Assembly: GCA_033439765.1 (NCBI GenBank)
Contig: JAULSN010000001.1
Location: 1,612,001-1,676,000 of the forward strand
Source: Lasiosphaeria ovina
Lineage: Eukaryota > Ascomycota > Sordariomycetes > Sordariales > Lasiosphaeriaceae
Direction of reading: 5' to 3'
DNA: 64,000 nt
Positions 31,292 through 41,937 of the stretch are shown here, piece by piece; within the stretch, counting starts at the first letter, position 1, and each line of letters starts with the position of its first letter. Both the position numbers and the translations under genes were made by a program. The notes beneath the pieces were generated by a model, which worked only from the letters and a program-made list of their open reading frames with translations, was not told the DNA's origin and ran no database searches.

Positions 31292-33456
31292 GAGCTTTGA
31301 TGAGCGCACCCACCTTATTTTTCCTCGCACCTACCTGTGGGTCCTTGGCAACTGCCAACGCAGTGGCCGCTTTTTGTATTGTAAAATGCCGTATTCCACG
31401 GCAGCCACCCAGCGGCCTACCGGGCACTAAGGAAGCCCGGTAAAGTCAAAATGACACTATTTACACTTTCATATGCCGGGCTTTTTACGCGCAGTTGGTC
31501 TACAGCGGCCAGGTGGCCTTTGCAGACTTTTATATGCCTCTGCAGTCTTTTCCTTTGCCAAAGAACACATCGTCAACCTACCTTTCCGCTCACAGTCTTC
31601 GTGATGCATTGTATCGAGATTTTCTTTGACGATTCGAGCTCCCTAGCTCCCTCGCCCTCGCCCTCGCTGTCCCCGGCTCCGGCTACCTCGCCCTCGCCGG
31701 CTCATTCGTGCCGTGGCGATTTCTCGCCTGCGCCTTCGGTCGGCTCGGAGGAAGAAGCTGAGATTTACGGACCTAAAGATACATAGACCGTTGATGCTGC
31801 CGACGAGCCTCTCTTCAACGGGGTCCCTACCGACGACGTCGATACATTCGATAAGATGATAAAGTGGGTGAAGAAAAACAAATACGGCCTTACAATTCAA
31901 CGGAACTATCAGCATAAAAAAGACTAGAGAGACCAACAAATACTTCTTCCAGTTTGATCATACCGATTACGACAGGCATACCGTTAAAACCCTCGAGGTT
32001 CGGGAGACAAGCAGCCGGAAGAAGGCGAAAGATTGCCCCTTTCGTATATATATTCAGAATGTTCGTGGTACTTCAACCACGTAGGTGTAACCTAGGTCAA
32101 AGGGTGGTAGTACTACCGGTGGGGGGGGGGGTCTATATTATGTTCATTTATCTCTACGGAACTAAGGTAATCTAGGTGCGCCCGGGGTTTTGTAGTGTGC
32201 GGGCGCGGGGTCTGCGTCGCGTACGAGCCACCTCGCACGTGCGTGGTCACGCGACCTCTTTCTCCTGCATGCTGGTATACGGTCATTAATGTCGCTATTC
32301 CAACACAGAACAAGGCTTAAGATAACGGCTGGACTACGAGGCCGCTCAGCCTCACACACAAAGGTCATAGACCCTCGGGCTCTCCGATAGAGCATTGAAT
32401 ATTTCGCCGTAAAGCAACTATAGAGGAAGAGGAGGCATGCATCGTCGATTTAGCGCATCAGTCGATTCCAGCGAAGGCATCCCTCCGCCTCTTCAGGATG
32501 AAGTATCCCGATTCCAACATCATCACAACCGACATCTACAACACCATACGTAACTACAGGAAGTCACACAGAGACGGTTACGCTAATACCCAGGCATTTA
32601 TTAAGAAGCTGGAATTAGGAGATTACTATTATACCATTTTCTACCAAGACAACACAGAAAAGAAGATATTACATGCCTTTTAGGTAACACGGCATCAACG
32701 GAAGATATAGGCGAAGTTCGGAGCTTACATACGCATCAATACGACCTACCGGGTAAATAACCTATTTATGCCTTTAGTAACTAGTATTATTATAACTCCT
32801 GAGAAAACCACAATGCCTATTTTCCAAGCGCTTTTAAGCAACGAGAAGGAAGAGGGCTACCAGTTTCTTTTAGAAGCTATTACTCGCTACCAACAAGCTT
32901 GCAGGAGTGCACAGCCGCGGGGAGCTTGGCAAGCGCACGCCTCTCACGTGACCCCAGGACATCCCGCATCCTGTCCCCGTAGTTCGTGATCCTTTTACAT
33001 AGAAAACAGAGGAGAATACAACCACCAACCACCCCTACCTTTCGCATTGATTACTATAGTGACTATTGATCGAATGACCTTGTCATTATCCTCGTAAGGT
33101 ACGTGACGGAGGAGAGGGTGTTATATACTAGGGAGCTAGATTAATAGACTCAACACCTAGGAAATGCATTACGTTATCAACAGATCAAGATTCAACAGAT
33201 TGCCTAGGGCAGCTGGGCGACTGCCATGACATTTGGCTAATTTACGTACATATCCGGGCCTCAGAGTTGCCATTTGCAAGTTGCCTCAATTCCGGGGCTG
33301 ACTCATCAACGAAGAAATCATCAAAATGGAAAACACCACGGTAAACGCGTTTTCAGGGCTTTTGAAGGCTTTGACGGCTTCAACGTTGTTGACCCGGGCA
33401 GCCGGGCTGCATGGTAGGTGCGATGAAAAAGTAGGTGGGTGCGCGCATCAAAGCTC
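31292..33456. mobile_element. Degenerate Mutator-like transposable element (MULE)
   Basis: 2165 bp bounded by 44-bp inverted ends, 31292..31335 and 33413..33456, identical at about 40 of 44 positions and starting GAGCTTTGATGMGCGCACCC. The element is flanked by a perfect 8-bp direct duplication, ATAATTAA, at 31284..31291 and 33457..33464. The interior carries the broken transposase described separately. A GC-rich stretch round 32170-32260 may be a later insertion. Mutator elements make 8-11 bp duplications, so structure and coding content agree. It is unlikely to be autonomous. Confidence 0.88.
31604..32910 (+). pseudogene. MULE transposase relic
   Basis: Pieces in several frames follow the order of fungal MULE transposases: a Ser/Pro-rich start, then DDVDTFDKMIKWVKKNKYGL, then a FAR1/zinc-binding-like segment (SRKKAKDCPFRIYIQN near 32020). 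Further on come YPDSNIITTDIYNTIRNYRK with TQAFIKKLE (32498..32680), and a catalytic-core-like piece FMPLVTSIIITPEKTTMPIFQALLSNEKEEGY (32765..32870). Stops and frameshifts separate them, and the part after 32900 is missing. The similarity is by recognised family pattern; the catalytic DDE triad cannot be completed. Confidence 0.75.
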
Positions 33457-33464
33457 ATAATTAA
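33457..33464. repeat. Right target-site duplication ATAATTAA
   Basis: Direct copy of 31284..31291, immediately outside the right inverted repeat of the MULE. Confidence 0.85.
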
Positions 33465-34267
33465 TTCGCCACACCACTTTGCCTTGTGAATCTTTGACAT
33501 GCTAACGATTTGTGCTCGTGATGGCCCCAACCATTCATAAAAGTCCTGGTAGGTAGACCTCCCGCCACAAGTCGCATGACAGGAACGGGAATGTATAACC
33601 AAAGTTGACCGGCAATTGACCTTTCTAAATTTCAACTTCCTGGTCTCCATCTACATGTGTTATCACAAGCTGCTAAATTGGCCTTTTGGTGTTGGCTTGC
33701 TAGCCTACGTCACCACTTGGCTACGGTAATATCTATAAATTCTTGATGTTTTGTGTCCGATGAAGAGCAATCATCTGTGGCGTCGTGGTCGTAAAAGTGA
33801 AATATTTTAACAACCCGTTAAAAAGCAAGTCCGACTCCTAGTCTCTCACTCATCATTTTCTTCGTTGCCATGACCGAGTTAGTGCCCTTCTTTATGGCAA
33901 TTTTACTTTTGTACTACCGCTGAAGAAAAACCTTACCTAAATCCCACTAAGTCTAATTAATCAGACGAAACAATACTTGCAAAGTTTTACCCCTTCTCCC
34001 GGTAGCTCACTGACCCTGACAGATTTGCTCCGACACCCCTGCACGGCCCCTGTTTTCTTGGCGGTGGTCTGCAGTGGGCCGGGGTCGACTCGTGACCTTT
34101 CCCGAAACGGCGTGGGGCATGAAGGGTTTTCTGCTGTGTGGAGCAGCGAAACTGGGCGTTAACGGCGGTCAGGCTTATTTGTTCCCGAAAAGCACTTTAG
34201 ACTCTAGACTACGTCGTATCCGACTGCAACACCACACACATCATTCATTACCAAGCACACCTCAAAA
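33465..34267. other. Intergenic upstream of the RRM gene
   Basis: No gene seen. The 100 bases before 34268 form a CA/CT-rich leader. Confidence 0.4.
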
Positions 34268-35288
34268 ATGGACGCCGCCTCTCCGCGCCCCCAGTTCGGG
34301 CAGTCGTCGTCGGACGCGCTCGCCGAGGGCCGCCGCGTGTACGTAGGCAACCTACTGTACACGGTCAAGCCCGTCGACATTGAGAGCCTACTGGCCGACG
34401 CCGGCTTCGGCAGCTACGAGAAGATTCACATCTCGGTCGACCCCATCAGCGGCCGCAACCCGGGCTACTGCTTCGTCGAGTTCCCTACGCTGGAGGAGGC
34501 CGAGCGCGCCCTGGCCTCGCTGTCGGGCGTCGAGCTGCTGGGCCGCGCCGTCAAGGTCGGCCCGTGCCGCCCCAAGGCCGGAGGTGCCGGCGCCGGCGCC
34601 GCACAGGAGCGCCCCCGCGGCCGCGACCCGCAGCCCCGCCCCACGTTCGAGCGCTGGGGCGACTGGAACGGCGAGAAGGCGGCCCCCAAGGCCGACCAGC
34701 AGCAGGGCCCCTACGGCGCACTACACCACCTGAGTGACATGAAGGTCTCGGAGCCCGACGGCCGCCGCCTGTACGTCGGAGGCCTGGGCAAGATGATTGA
34801 CCAGGCGCAGAACGAGGCCGAGGTCAAGGAGCTGTTTGCCGGGTTTCAATAGTGCGTGCCTTCCCCTCCTTCAGTCCTGACAGCCACTGACACAACGCAG
34901 CGAGGCCATCGGCAAGCGCATCACGCCGCACCCGTCGACGATGGAGAAGCCGGGCAACCACCACTACTGCTTCGTCGACTTTCCCTCTGCCGAAGAAGCC
35001 GCGCGCGCGCTCGCTGCCACTAACGGCAAGGAGGTGCCCGGCGGGTTCCTGCGCGTGTTTCCGGCGCGCGGCAAGGCGCCGGCGTCGGCGAGGGACGGCA
35101 TCGACGATCCCGAGACTGCCGCCACGAGACCGTCTGCTGCTGGCGGCCGCGGGGGCTTCCAGCGCGGCACGGGCGGCGCTGTTGCCGCCAAGAAGCCGCT
35201 TGATGATCAGGAGGTCGCTGAGCGCAACCAGCGCCAGCGAACTATCATGGAGGCCAGCAGCTGGCGGCGGGGCCCGGCGGCGCAGTGA
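34268..35288 (+). CDS. RNA-binding protein with two RRM domains
   Basis: Two exons, 34268..34851 and 34901..35288, 323 aa; the 49-nt intron has donor GTGCGT and a CGCAG acceptor. RRM1 spans about residues 23-100 with RNP2 RVYVGNL and RNP1 NPGYCFVEF. RRM2 begins with RLYVGGLG and is interrupted by the intron; its RNP1 is NHHYCFVDF. Between them lies a Gly/Ala/Arg/Pro linker, and after RRM2 a low-complexity tail. The paired domains suggest a nuclear or cytoplasmic mRNA-binding role; no one-to-one named orthologue is claimed. Start in good context (aaaATGG). Intact, GC-rich like the core genes. Confidence 0.88.
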
Positions 35289-35622
35289 TTGCTTGGTAGA
35301 GGGGTTCGGTGGAATCATTTTTCGGGGTGATGCGGTTGTATGTACCTACGGATAATTGTCATTCATAACTTGGCCCAGCTTTCATTTTCAGTGTCGTCAA
35401 GGAGTAAACGTCCAGCAGATCTTTACGTAATTAGATACCTCAAAATCAAGGAGCAGGGTTTATTGTTATTGACAGTTGTTAGCTATATGTGAGATAAAGT
35501 AATGTAGGTTTTGATATTGGGAGGGTCGGTTTGCGAATCCAAAAAGCCCGTCCTTTCCCGGCGAGTTTCCGTGACAGGAATGCAGAGGCCACAACCGCTG
35601 GCGACAAGACACCCCTACTATC
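35289..35622. other. Spacer between convergent genes
   Basis: 3' flanks of the RRM gene (plus) and the membrane protein gene (minus). Nothing else seen. Confidence 0.4.
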
Positions 35623-36720
35623 TCAGCGGCCGAGCTCTGCAGCGCCGGCCGGGTAGCTCGCGTAGCTGCCCGGGCCGCCCGGCATCTCGGCCGTGTTGGC
35701 ATGCGTGTACATCTCAGCAGTGACGGCCCTGGCCTCGAGCTCGGGCGGCGAGGGCGCATGTACAGCACCCCCTGCGGTAGCAGCGTCGAGCTCGGGTGTC
35801 CGTCTCGGAGCCTCGCCCAACTCTACCACCCCCGGCTGCTGCTGCGGCTGCTGCTGCTGCTTGGTTGCGCCGTCCAGTTCCTCCAGCTTCCCCGGCTGCT
35901 GTTTGCCCGCGCCACCCAGCTCGGCGATCCCCGGCTGGTCGTCCTGCGTCGTTGTGGTCTTCTTGTCTGCTGCCGCCGCCTTGCCGAGCCGGAAGATGAG
36001 AAGACCCAATAGCCCTAGAACGACCAGCCCGCCGAGGCCGGCGCCGATGCCGATGCCCGCCTTGGCGCCCGTGCTCAGGCCCCCTCCGTCGCCGCTCGGG
36101 GTTGCGCTGGTTGTGGACTTGGCCGACGAGCTTGCAGTCTGGGACGGCGACGGTGATGGCGATGTCCCACTTCCATTCTCGCCGCCCGTCACGGCCGTAG
36201 TGGAAGACGAGGCGGTGCCACTCTGATATGCGATAATTAGTTATCTGGATCCCTTGACGCGCGGATGTGATTCCCAGACTCACCACACTGCCGCCCGCTG
36301 CGCTGGCAATGACGAAGTTGGGCGAGTAGTCGGCGGTGCTGGCGCCCAGGGCGGACAGCTCAAAGGCCCATGTGCGGCCGCCGTCGTTGTCGGGTGGCGT
36401 CCAGGTGAAGGCCGTGGACGAGTCGTTGACTAATTCGTCGGACAGGTTAGCAGCCATAGTGTTTCCCGGGGTGAAGGGGGGTAACTACAGTCGAGAACCT
36501 GCTGCGCGTCAAAGTGCGGCGGGGTCGACCCCTGCACGAGGTTCTCGTCGAGGTAGATCCACACGGGGGCATCGGTGCCGGTCCACGCCACCACAAAGGG
36601 CTCGCCGACGGTGAGGTCCCAGGCCGAGTTGGTCAATTCCGCGGCGGCGCAGGGCGTTATCAGCGCGAAACAGGCCGCGAGCAGCCGCGGCCACTTGGAC
36701 GGCGAACGTGGTGCAGCCAT
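35623..36720 (-). CDS. Signal-anchored single-span membrane protein, Ser/Thr-rich
   Basis: Three exons on the minus strand, 36720..36489, 36429..36284 and 36222..35623; 325 aa. Intron 1 uses donor GTAGTT and branch GCTAACC, intron 2 donor GTGAGT; both keep frame. Signal peptide of about 27 residues (ending PCAAA), then an extracellular domain of about 100 residues with WDLTVGEPFVVAWTG and FTWTPPDNDGG...FELSA, similar in layout to the N-terminal Kre9/Knh-like domain of fungal wall proteins. Next come a Ser/Thr-rich stalk, one membrane segment (GIGIGAGLGGLVVLGLLGLLIF) and a cytoplasmic Gln/Ala/Glu tail of about 125 residues. The plan resembles wall-stress or WSC/MID2-type surface proteins, but no sensor domain is proven. 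Confidence 0.8.
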
Positions 36721-37158
36721 CTACACTGCTGCTGCGATAAAGAGGGACCGAGTATACCTACTTGTTAGTCCGACGCCAAGATGCCAAGGCTTGCCAAGAG
36801 GGCGAGAGTGAGGTTATTTCGAAGTGGCGGGACTCTCGGCGCGTCGACCTCTTCGCGTGCATGCGTGCGGCTGAGAATCCTGGCACGCCACATGCAATGG
36901 TACAAGTCACGTGTGCCACGTTTTCCCTTTTCTGCAATAGTTGCGAGGTTTTTTTCTACACTAGTTGGCCGATTAGGCACGGTCCCTCTCCATTGATTAA
37001 GGTGCCTTACTTGACAGGTGCCAGTCGTCGACATGCCTCCGAGGTGGAGTAAGTCTTGACCAGTAACAACAACATTGACGCCTGTCTAACTGCCGAGTCC
37101 CTTGCAATTTGGCAGCCAACCTAGTCATGCAAATCTCCAAGGCCCATCAATGTCATTC
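36721..37158. other. Intergenic
   Basis: Promoter side of the minus-strand membrane protein gene and the 3' flank of the SDR relic. Nothing else seen. Confidence 0.4.
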
Positions 37159-38088
37159 TCACACCATAACCAGTAAACAAGAACACAGCCGCTTCACCAA
37201 GTCGACCCCCTTGTCGTTGTTGGCAGTCTGGTCGACCCGCCACTGCGGCATGGCCCACGTGGCACAGCGGACCAGTAGCGCGTAGGTGCCGAGCCAGATA
37301 AGCCCGCGGATGGTGCTGCTGCTGTCGGCGACGGCGAGGATGCGGCCGGCGAGCTGGTTGGCAAACGGCGCGACGGGCATGGAGGCGTCGAGGTGCAGCA
37401 GGCGCATGCGGTGCGCGAACTCCTCGACGCTGCGGTAGTGCGACGCCTCGGGCAGCTGCATGCGCCCACCCGGCCGCATGAACATGGGCGTCGCCACCGG
37501 CCTGACCATGACCGTCACCACCCGCACCCCGAGCGGCGCCAGCTCCACCCGCATCACCTCGGACATGCGCGCCGCCGCCGCCTTGGAGCTCGCGTAGTCT
37601 CCTGTACACATCCAAGGCAGAATTGAACAGCCGAAAAATGAAAGATAATTGGAGAGGATGCAATCAACTTACCCGTCCAGGCCATGGGCAGGCCCTGCGC
37701 AATAGAACTATTGTCAGCGACGGTGCCGCGGGCCTTGATCAGCAGGGGTGCAAAGGCCTGCACGACGGCCAGCGGCGGCGATATCGACGTCGAGCAGCGG
37801 ACACACTCACTCGGCACCCGCATTATTGACCAGCACGTCGAGCGAGCCGGCTGTCTTCGCAGCCACGGCGTCGCGGCACCGCGCAGTCGACTCGCCGCTC
37901 GTCACGTCGAGCGCCAGCGCGTCCATGTCGTCGTCGCCGTCATCGCCCAGCCCGCCGGCCTTGGCCACGTCGCGCAGCGTCGCGAAGACGTGGAAGCCCC
38001 GCGCCCGGAACGCCTTGGCCAGCGCCCACCCGATGCCGCCCGTGATGAGGACCGTCTTTTTCGACGCTGTGCTGCTTGCCCCGGCCAT
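37159..38088 (-). pseudogene. Short-chain dehydrogenase/reductase (SDR) pseudogene
   Basis: The minus-strand pieces follow classical SDR order: KTVLITGGIGWALAKAF, LDVTSGE, DVLVNNAG, LAVVQAFAPLLIKARGTV, the NSSIAQG serine region, an intron (37672..37602), then DYASSKAAAARMSEVMRVELAPLGVRV with the YxxxK active site. Three lesions are visible. The TGxxxGxG cofactor motif has lost about four residues (reads TGGIG); a TGA follows NNAGAE at 37807..37809; and about 14 residues with a frame change are missing between DIAAA and LAVVQ. A bifunctional acyl-dihydroxyacetone-phosphate-reductase-like subgroup is the nearest pattern. Non-functional as read. Confidence 0.75.
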
Positions 38089-38471
38089 GGTTTCCTCTTG
38101 GTTTGGTTGATTTTGGGTGCCTTGATGATAAATAGATGGAAAGAGGGGGTTTGACTCGACAGAAAAGAAGAATGCCAACGTGCACAAAAAAAAATTCTAG
38201 TAACAGCCGCCAACACACTCTTGCAGACGAACAGAACCAACAAGTCACAAAAGAGCCAACAAGTCACGGGGGCGGGCAGTTCCGCGTAATTGTAAACCCA
38301 AATAGGTATGGTAGGTAGGCACCTCTACAGTCACCCCCACACAACATATTCTGACCCAGCCCGTATCAGTCGAAGAGCCTCCACGATATTTATACAAGGT
38401 GGTTTACGTTATTCACTGCAACCTAGGCACCTAACTCCATTGTTAGCTTATAGTCTCGTTAGTTTCACTAG
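38089..38471. other. Intergenic
   Basis: Lies between the start of the SDR relic and the 3' end of the Hsp70-like gene. No coding signal seen. Confidence 0.4.
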
Positions 38472-41072
38472 TTAATAAACCCCCGGAGATGTATTACTCA
38501 CTCTGCTTGGGTTTTTGAGGTCTCTTAGCGAGTGGCTGCTGATCATGGCTCCGGCCTGCCACAGCTCGAATCTTAGGGAAGCCGACTCGACAACCATTTC
38601 TAGGCTGCACTTGGTTTCGTACACCGTTGTGTTGAACCACAAGAATCCGGAGGGCTTCTCCTTCTGCAAAAATGCCGAAGCTGGTAACGTCGCTAGGTCA
38701 AGGGATAGCGGAGGGAGTTGTACGATTCCTTTCGTGGAGATAAAATAGTCAGCTGGTGAAAGCCAAAAAAAAAAAAAAATCAAAAAAAAATCAGATCTCG
38801 GTATCATGGGGGCGCGATATTTACTTGGGTCGTTTCTGTTTTTTGGTGGAATGTTGTAGCTGGTTGTGGCAATCCGTATCTTCGTGGTCTGATTCCGGGA
38901 ACCTCTCATTGACGTGGAGAACGGGACCTTGACTGTTCTATTTACCTCGACTGATTCATCCTACGACAGTGCGGTATGATCAGCCTTTTTGTTGCGCCTC
39001 CTTCCGGTTGATGCTGTCACTGGACTGATGCTCACCTTCTCCGCGAACCACTGGACTGTAGTGTTGCAATAGCGATGTCCATCAAAATCGTCGACATATG
39101 TGTCTGCATATGAATGCTCCTCTGGGTCGTACGGAAAATTGAGAAACACACCATAGTGGCATGGGAGGAAGCGGCGTATGTTCTCCAATCTGTTGATTCC
39201 GTATGCCACTGCACCTTTTGCAATGGCTAGCGACCTAGTAGGGGTCAGCCTAATCACGGCATAAAAGGCGCAGGGATATATGGAAGGAAAAGTTTGACAA
39301 ACCCGTCGTAAGGCTGATTGACGTAGATCGGGGGTTCTTGTGCCTGTGCCCAGCGATTGAGTCTGTCGTAGAGGTATGCCGATGACCCGAACCCACCAAC
39401 AAGCACGATGGCCTACAGTTTTGTCAGCTTCAACGCGGTCAACTAACAATTTCATTTGATGGCCGAGAAACGCGACTTACTTTGATTCGGCGCTGAGAAG
39501 AACCTGCCCTCACTTGCCGTTCTAAATCCGTGACCAGTTCCATTACAGTGTCGACTGCTGGGTCGAAGAGGTTTTTGAAATCGGCCCTAAGGTTTATTGG
39601 TGCCAAGTTAGCTCATCTTTCATCATGTCTAGGCGGAAAGCTCTACTGGAAATGTGGTGGTCCGTACCGGGTCAGAGTTATTGTGTGGGACGTGATGTTG
39701 TGTTCTGGAACAGGAGACAGCTCTGTGATTCCGTGGCGGATAACCATCGAGGCCGTGGCATCGTCGTCAATCAGCTCGGTTCCAAAGTCAAACTTGTGCT
39801 CCTCGAAGCTCTTCATCAGAGTACTTCCCCAAGATCGCATCTCGGGTGTGAGCAAGTGCCTTTGGTCGCCGAGACGCTCTTCTAGTAGAGCATGAAAGGC
39901 ACAGTCAATGGACGCAGCGCCGCATAGACCTCCTTATCAAGGAAATTATATCAGTATTGGCCTTCTGCTGTGTACAAAGCTGTGGATCAACTTGACGTAC
40001 CCTTTGGTGTGATGGTCTCTTTGACCTGCAGAGGATCGAGACCAGTGATCTCGTACACCACTGTGTCCTATGTATCACGCCGTTAGCTATATCATCTACC
40101 TATAAGAAGGGGTAATGGGCTCCGTACTACTGTGCCCGCCCCTGCATCAACCATGAGGATGTTGCTGCCAACCTAAGGACATGTTGGTTAGCATGTCTCT
40201 CTCTTAAAATCGCTCGACTCCAGCTTACCTCCCAGCCAGCTGCGACAGCGTAAGAGTGAAGGCCTTGGCGTTCTCGGCTGTTGTCGCGGAGCAACAACTT
40301 GAGGGAGTGGTTGGCCGCGGCTTCGGGCTCAGAAACGATATCCACCCAATCGGTTGATCGACGACCAAATCCGGCCTCAAACGCTGCGTGTCTCGTGAGG
40401 TCCTGAGCGGCTGGGCTCCACATGGCCGGTGTCGTAATCACGAACTTGATTCGGAGGCTGTCTAGTTGGGCATTGTCTCGACCCAGAGAGTCCAGGATGT
40501 GGTCATATAGCAGTCTGAGATAGTCGATACACATTTGCTCGACTGTTTTTCCAGGAGCCACGCATCGGTTCACCGTGTCCCTAGCAGTCATGTTGCCGAT
40601 GGTTGCAGCGAGATTCGTATCGTGGTATGCCTCGCTGGCCGCACGGGGGTCGAGAAACAGCTTGAACCAGCTATAGCTTGTGGTATCTGGTAGTCGCTTC
40701 ATGTAGCCCCACGTTTTTGCGACTCCATCTTGATTGTAGCAGATCTCGGTTGGGACTTTTTCATTGACTGAGTTTTGCCGCGGACGCCCCAGGCCAGGCC
40801 ATTGCAGGATTTCTTTGATGGGCTCGTCGGGGTAGGCACCTAAGCCGTATGCAACACCTAAACACACAAAAACCAGACCTTGTGTCAGTTTGCATCGTCT
40901 CCCATAGAGAAGAGAAGTGGGATTTGAAGTAAACGAACCTGTACGTGAAGTACCAAAGTCGACTAATTTGCCCCAGTCAGCGTTGCTTTCCCCTGCAAAG
41001 ATACCCTCCCGTCAACGGTGACAACGTACCACCCACCACCATGTCAAAGTCAGGGATATCGTTAGAGCTCAT
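38472..41072 (-). CDS. Hsp70-like ATPase (HSPA12-like), 11 exons
   Basis: Minus-strand exons: 41072..41030, 40962..40939, 40857..40229, 40172..40131, 40067..40001, 39929..39668, 39586..39481, 39412..39303, 39234..39036, 38960..38825 and 38728..38472. Every phase matches and the product is 624 aa. Motifs in order: phosphate-1-like VGVDFGTSRTGVAYGLG (split over three exons), FVITTPAMWSPAAQDL, IVSEPEAAANHSL, phosphate-2-like MVDAGAGT, GLCGAASIDCAFHALL, adenosine-type LVGGFGSSAYL, and GAVAYGINR. The C-terminus has a beta-rich substrate-domain-like part. This is the divergent HSPA12-type actin/Hsp70 ATPase group, expanded in fungi, without proven clients. Intron 1 must end at ATTAG (40963), not at an earlier CAG, to restore DFGT. 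Intact as read. Confidence 0.85.
38766..38789. repeat. A-rich tract inside intron 10
   Basis: Two A-runs split by TC (T-runs on the coding strand) serve as the polypyrimidine stretch upstream of the last acceptor of the Hsp70-like gene. Confidence 0.7.
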
Positions 41073-41937
41073 GATTTCGATGCAGGTCCCAATAGCTAAT
41101 CGCAGGAAATAGAGTTGTGAAGCAAAGAGATGTATCAACTACACAGTAGAAGACGGAAGCAGGACGGTGATAGTTCTAGGAGAGCGACCGTGTGTGTGTG
41201 TGTGTGAACATGGAGCAAAAGCGGAAACACTAGTTCGGTGCTTTGGATGCAAGGCCTCGACTAGGGTTGCCAAGAACCTCAAGGGTGGCCGGAACATCCT
41301 CTGGCTAGACGGAAATCATCTCTTGTAAGGGAACTACCTGAGACATGCATATACGGGTAAGACGCACCCAGAATGGCTTCGGCAGCGGCTGCAGGATTTC
41401 AGCTTGCCAAGCAGGCAAGACACGCGTAGTGTCCCCTCTCGGTTCTTCTCAGTTTCCGATTCGTTACTTGGTGTCGTGGAGGCCCTGAGAGAAGGCCTCA
41501 TCGGGTTTCCCAAGACATAATACTCAATCACCCCGGACAGGACTGCATACGTGGGCAACCACAACAAGCTACAGAGTGGCGTGGCTGCATGGGCTGAGTC
41601 CGCTGAGGTTGCTTGTGAGCCAATGGCAAGGTAATCTTCGGTGTGACAGCCAGCACAAAGCAAGAGAAGTGATAATGGCTGCAGCAGCCAGCCAGCCTGC
41701 TTCTGAATCCATGATAGCTATCTCCCCGCCCCGACACCCGATAAACCCAAACCATCGTTACTGCATTCAACTCGTTTGCTTGCCTTGACAGAAGGTTCCC
41801 CTCTCGCCCTCTCACCCCATCCCCTTTTCTAAGGTGCATGGCACCCAGTGCCCCAGGAGGACCGAGCTGCTGCTGCATAAACTCTGCCTCCATTGTTGCC
41901 TTGCCAGCCCACTCCCCCACTCAAGCTCCCAGCAGCT
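41073..41937. other. Shared upstream region of two divergent genes
   Basis: Lies between the Hsp70-like gene (minus) and the coiled-coil orphan (plus). It contains a (TG)8 run at 41191..41206. No gene recognised. Confidence 0.5.

Noticed and set aside
40993..41029. 37-nt intron ending at TTTGCAG in the Hsp70-like gene
   Set aside because: Too short and it would insert residues before DFGT; the acceptor at 40963 gives the conserved motif directly.
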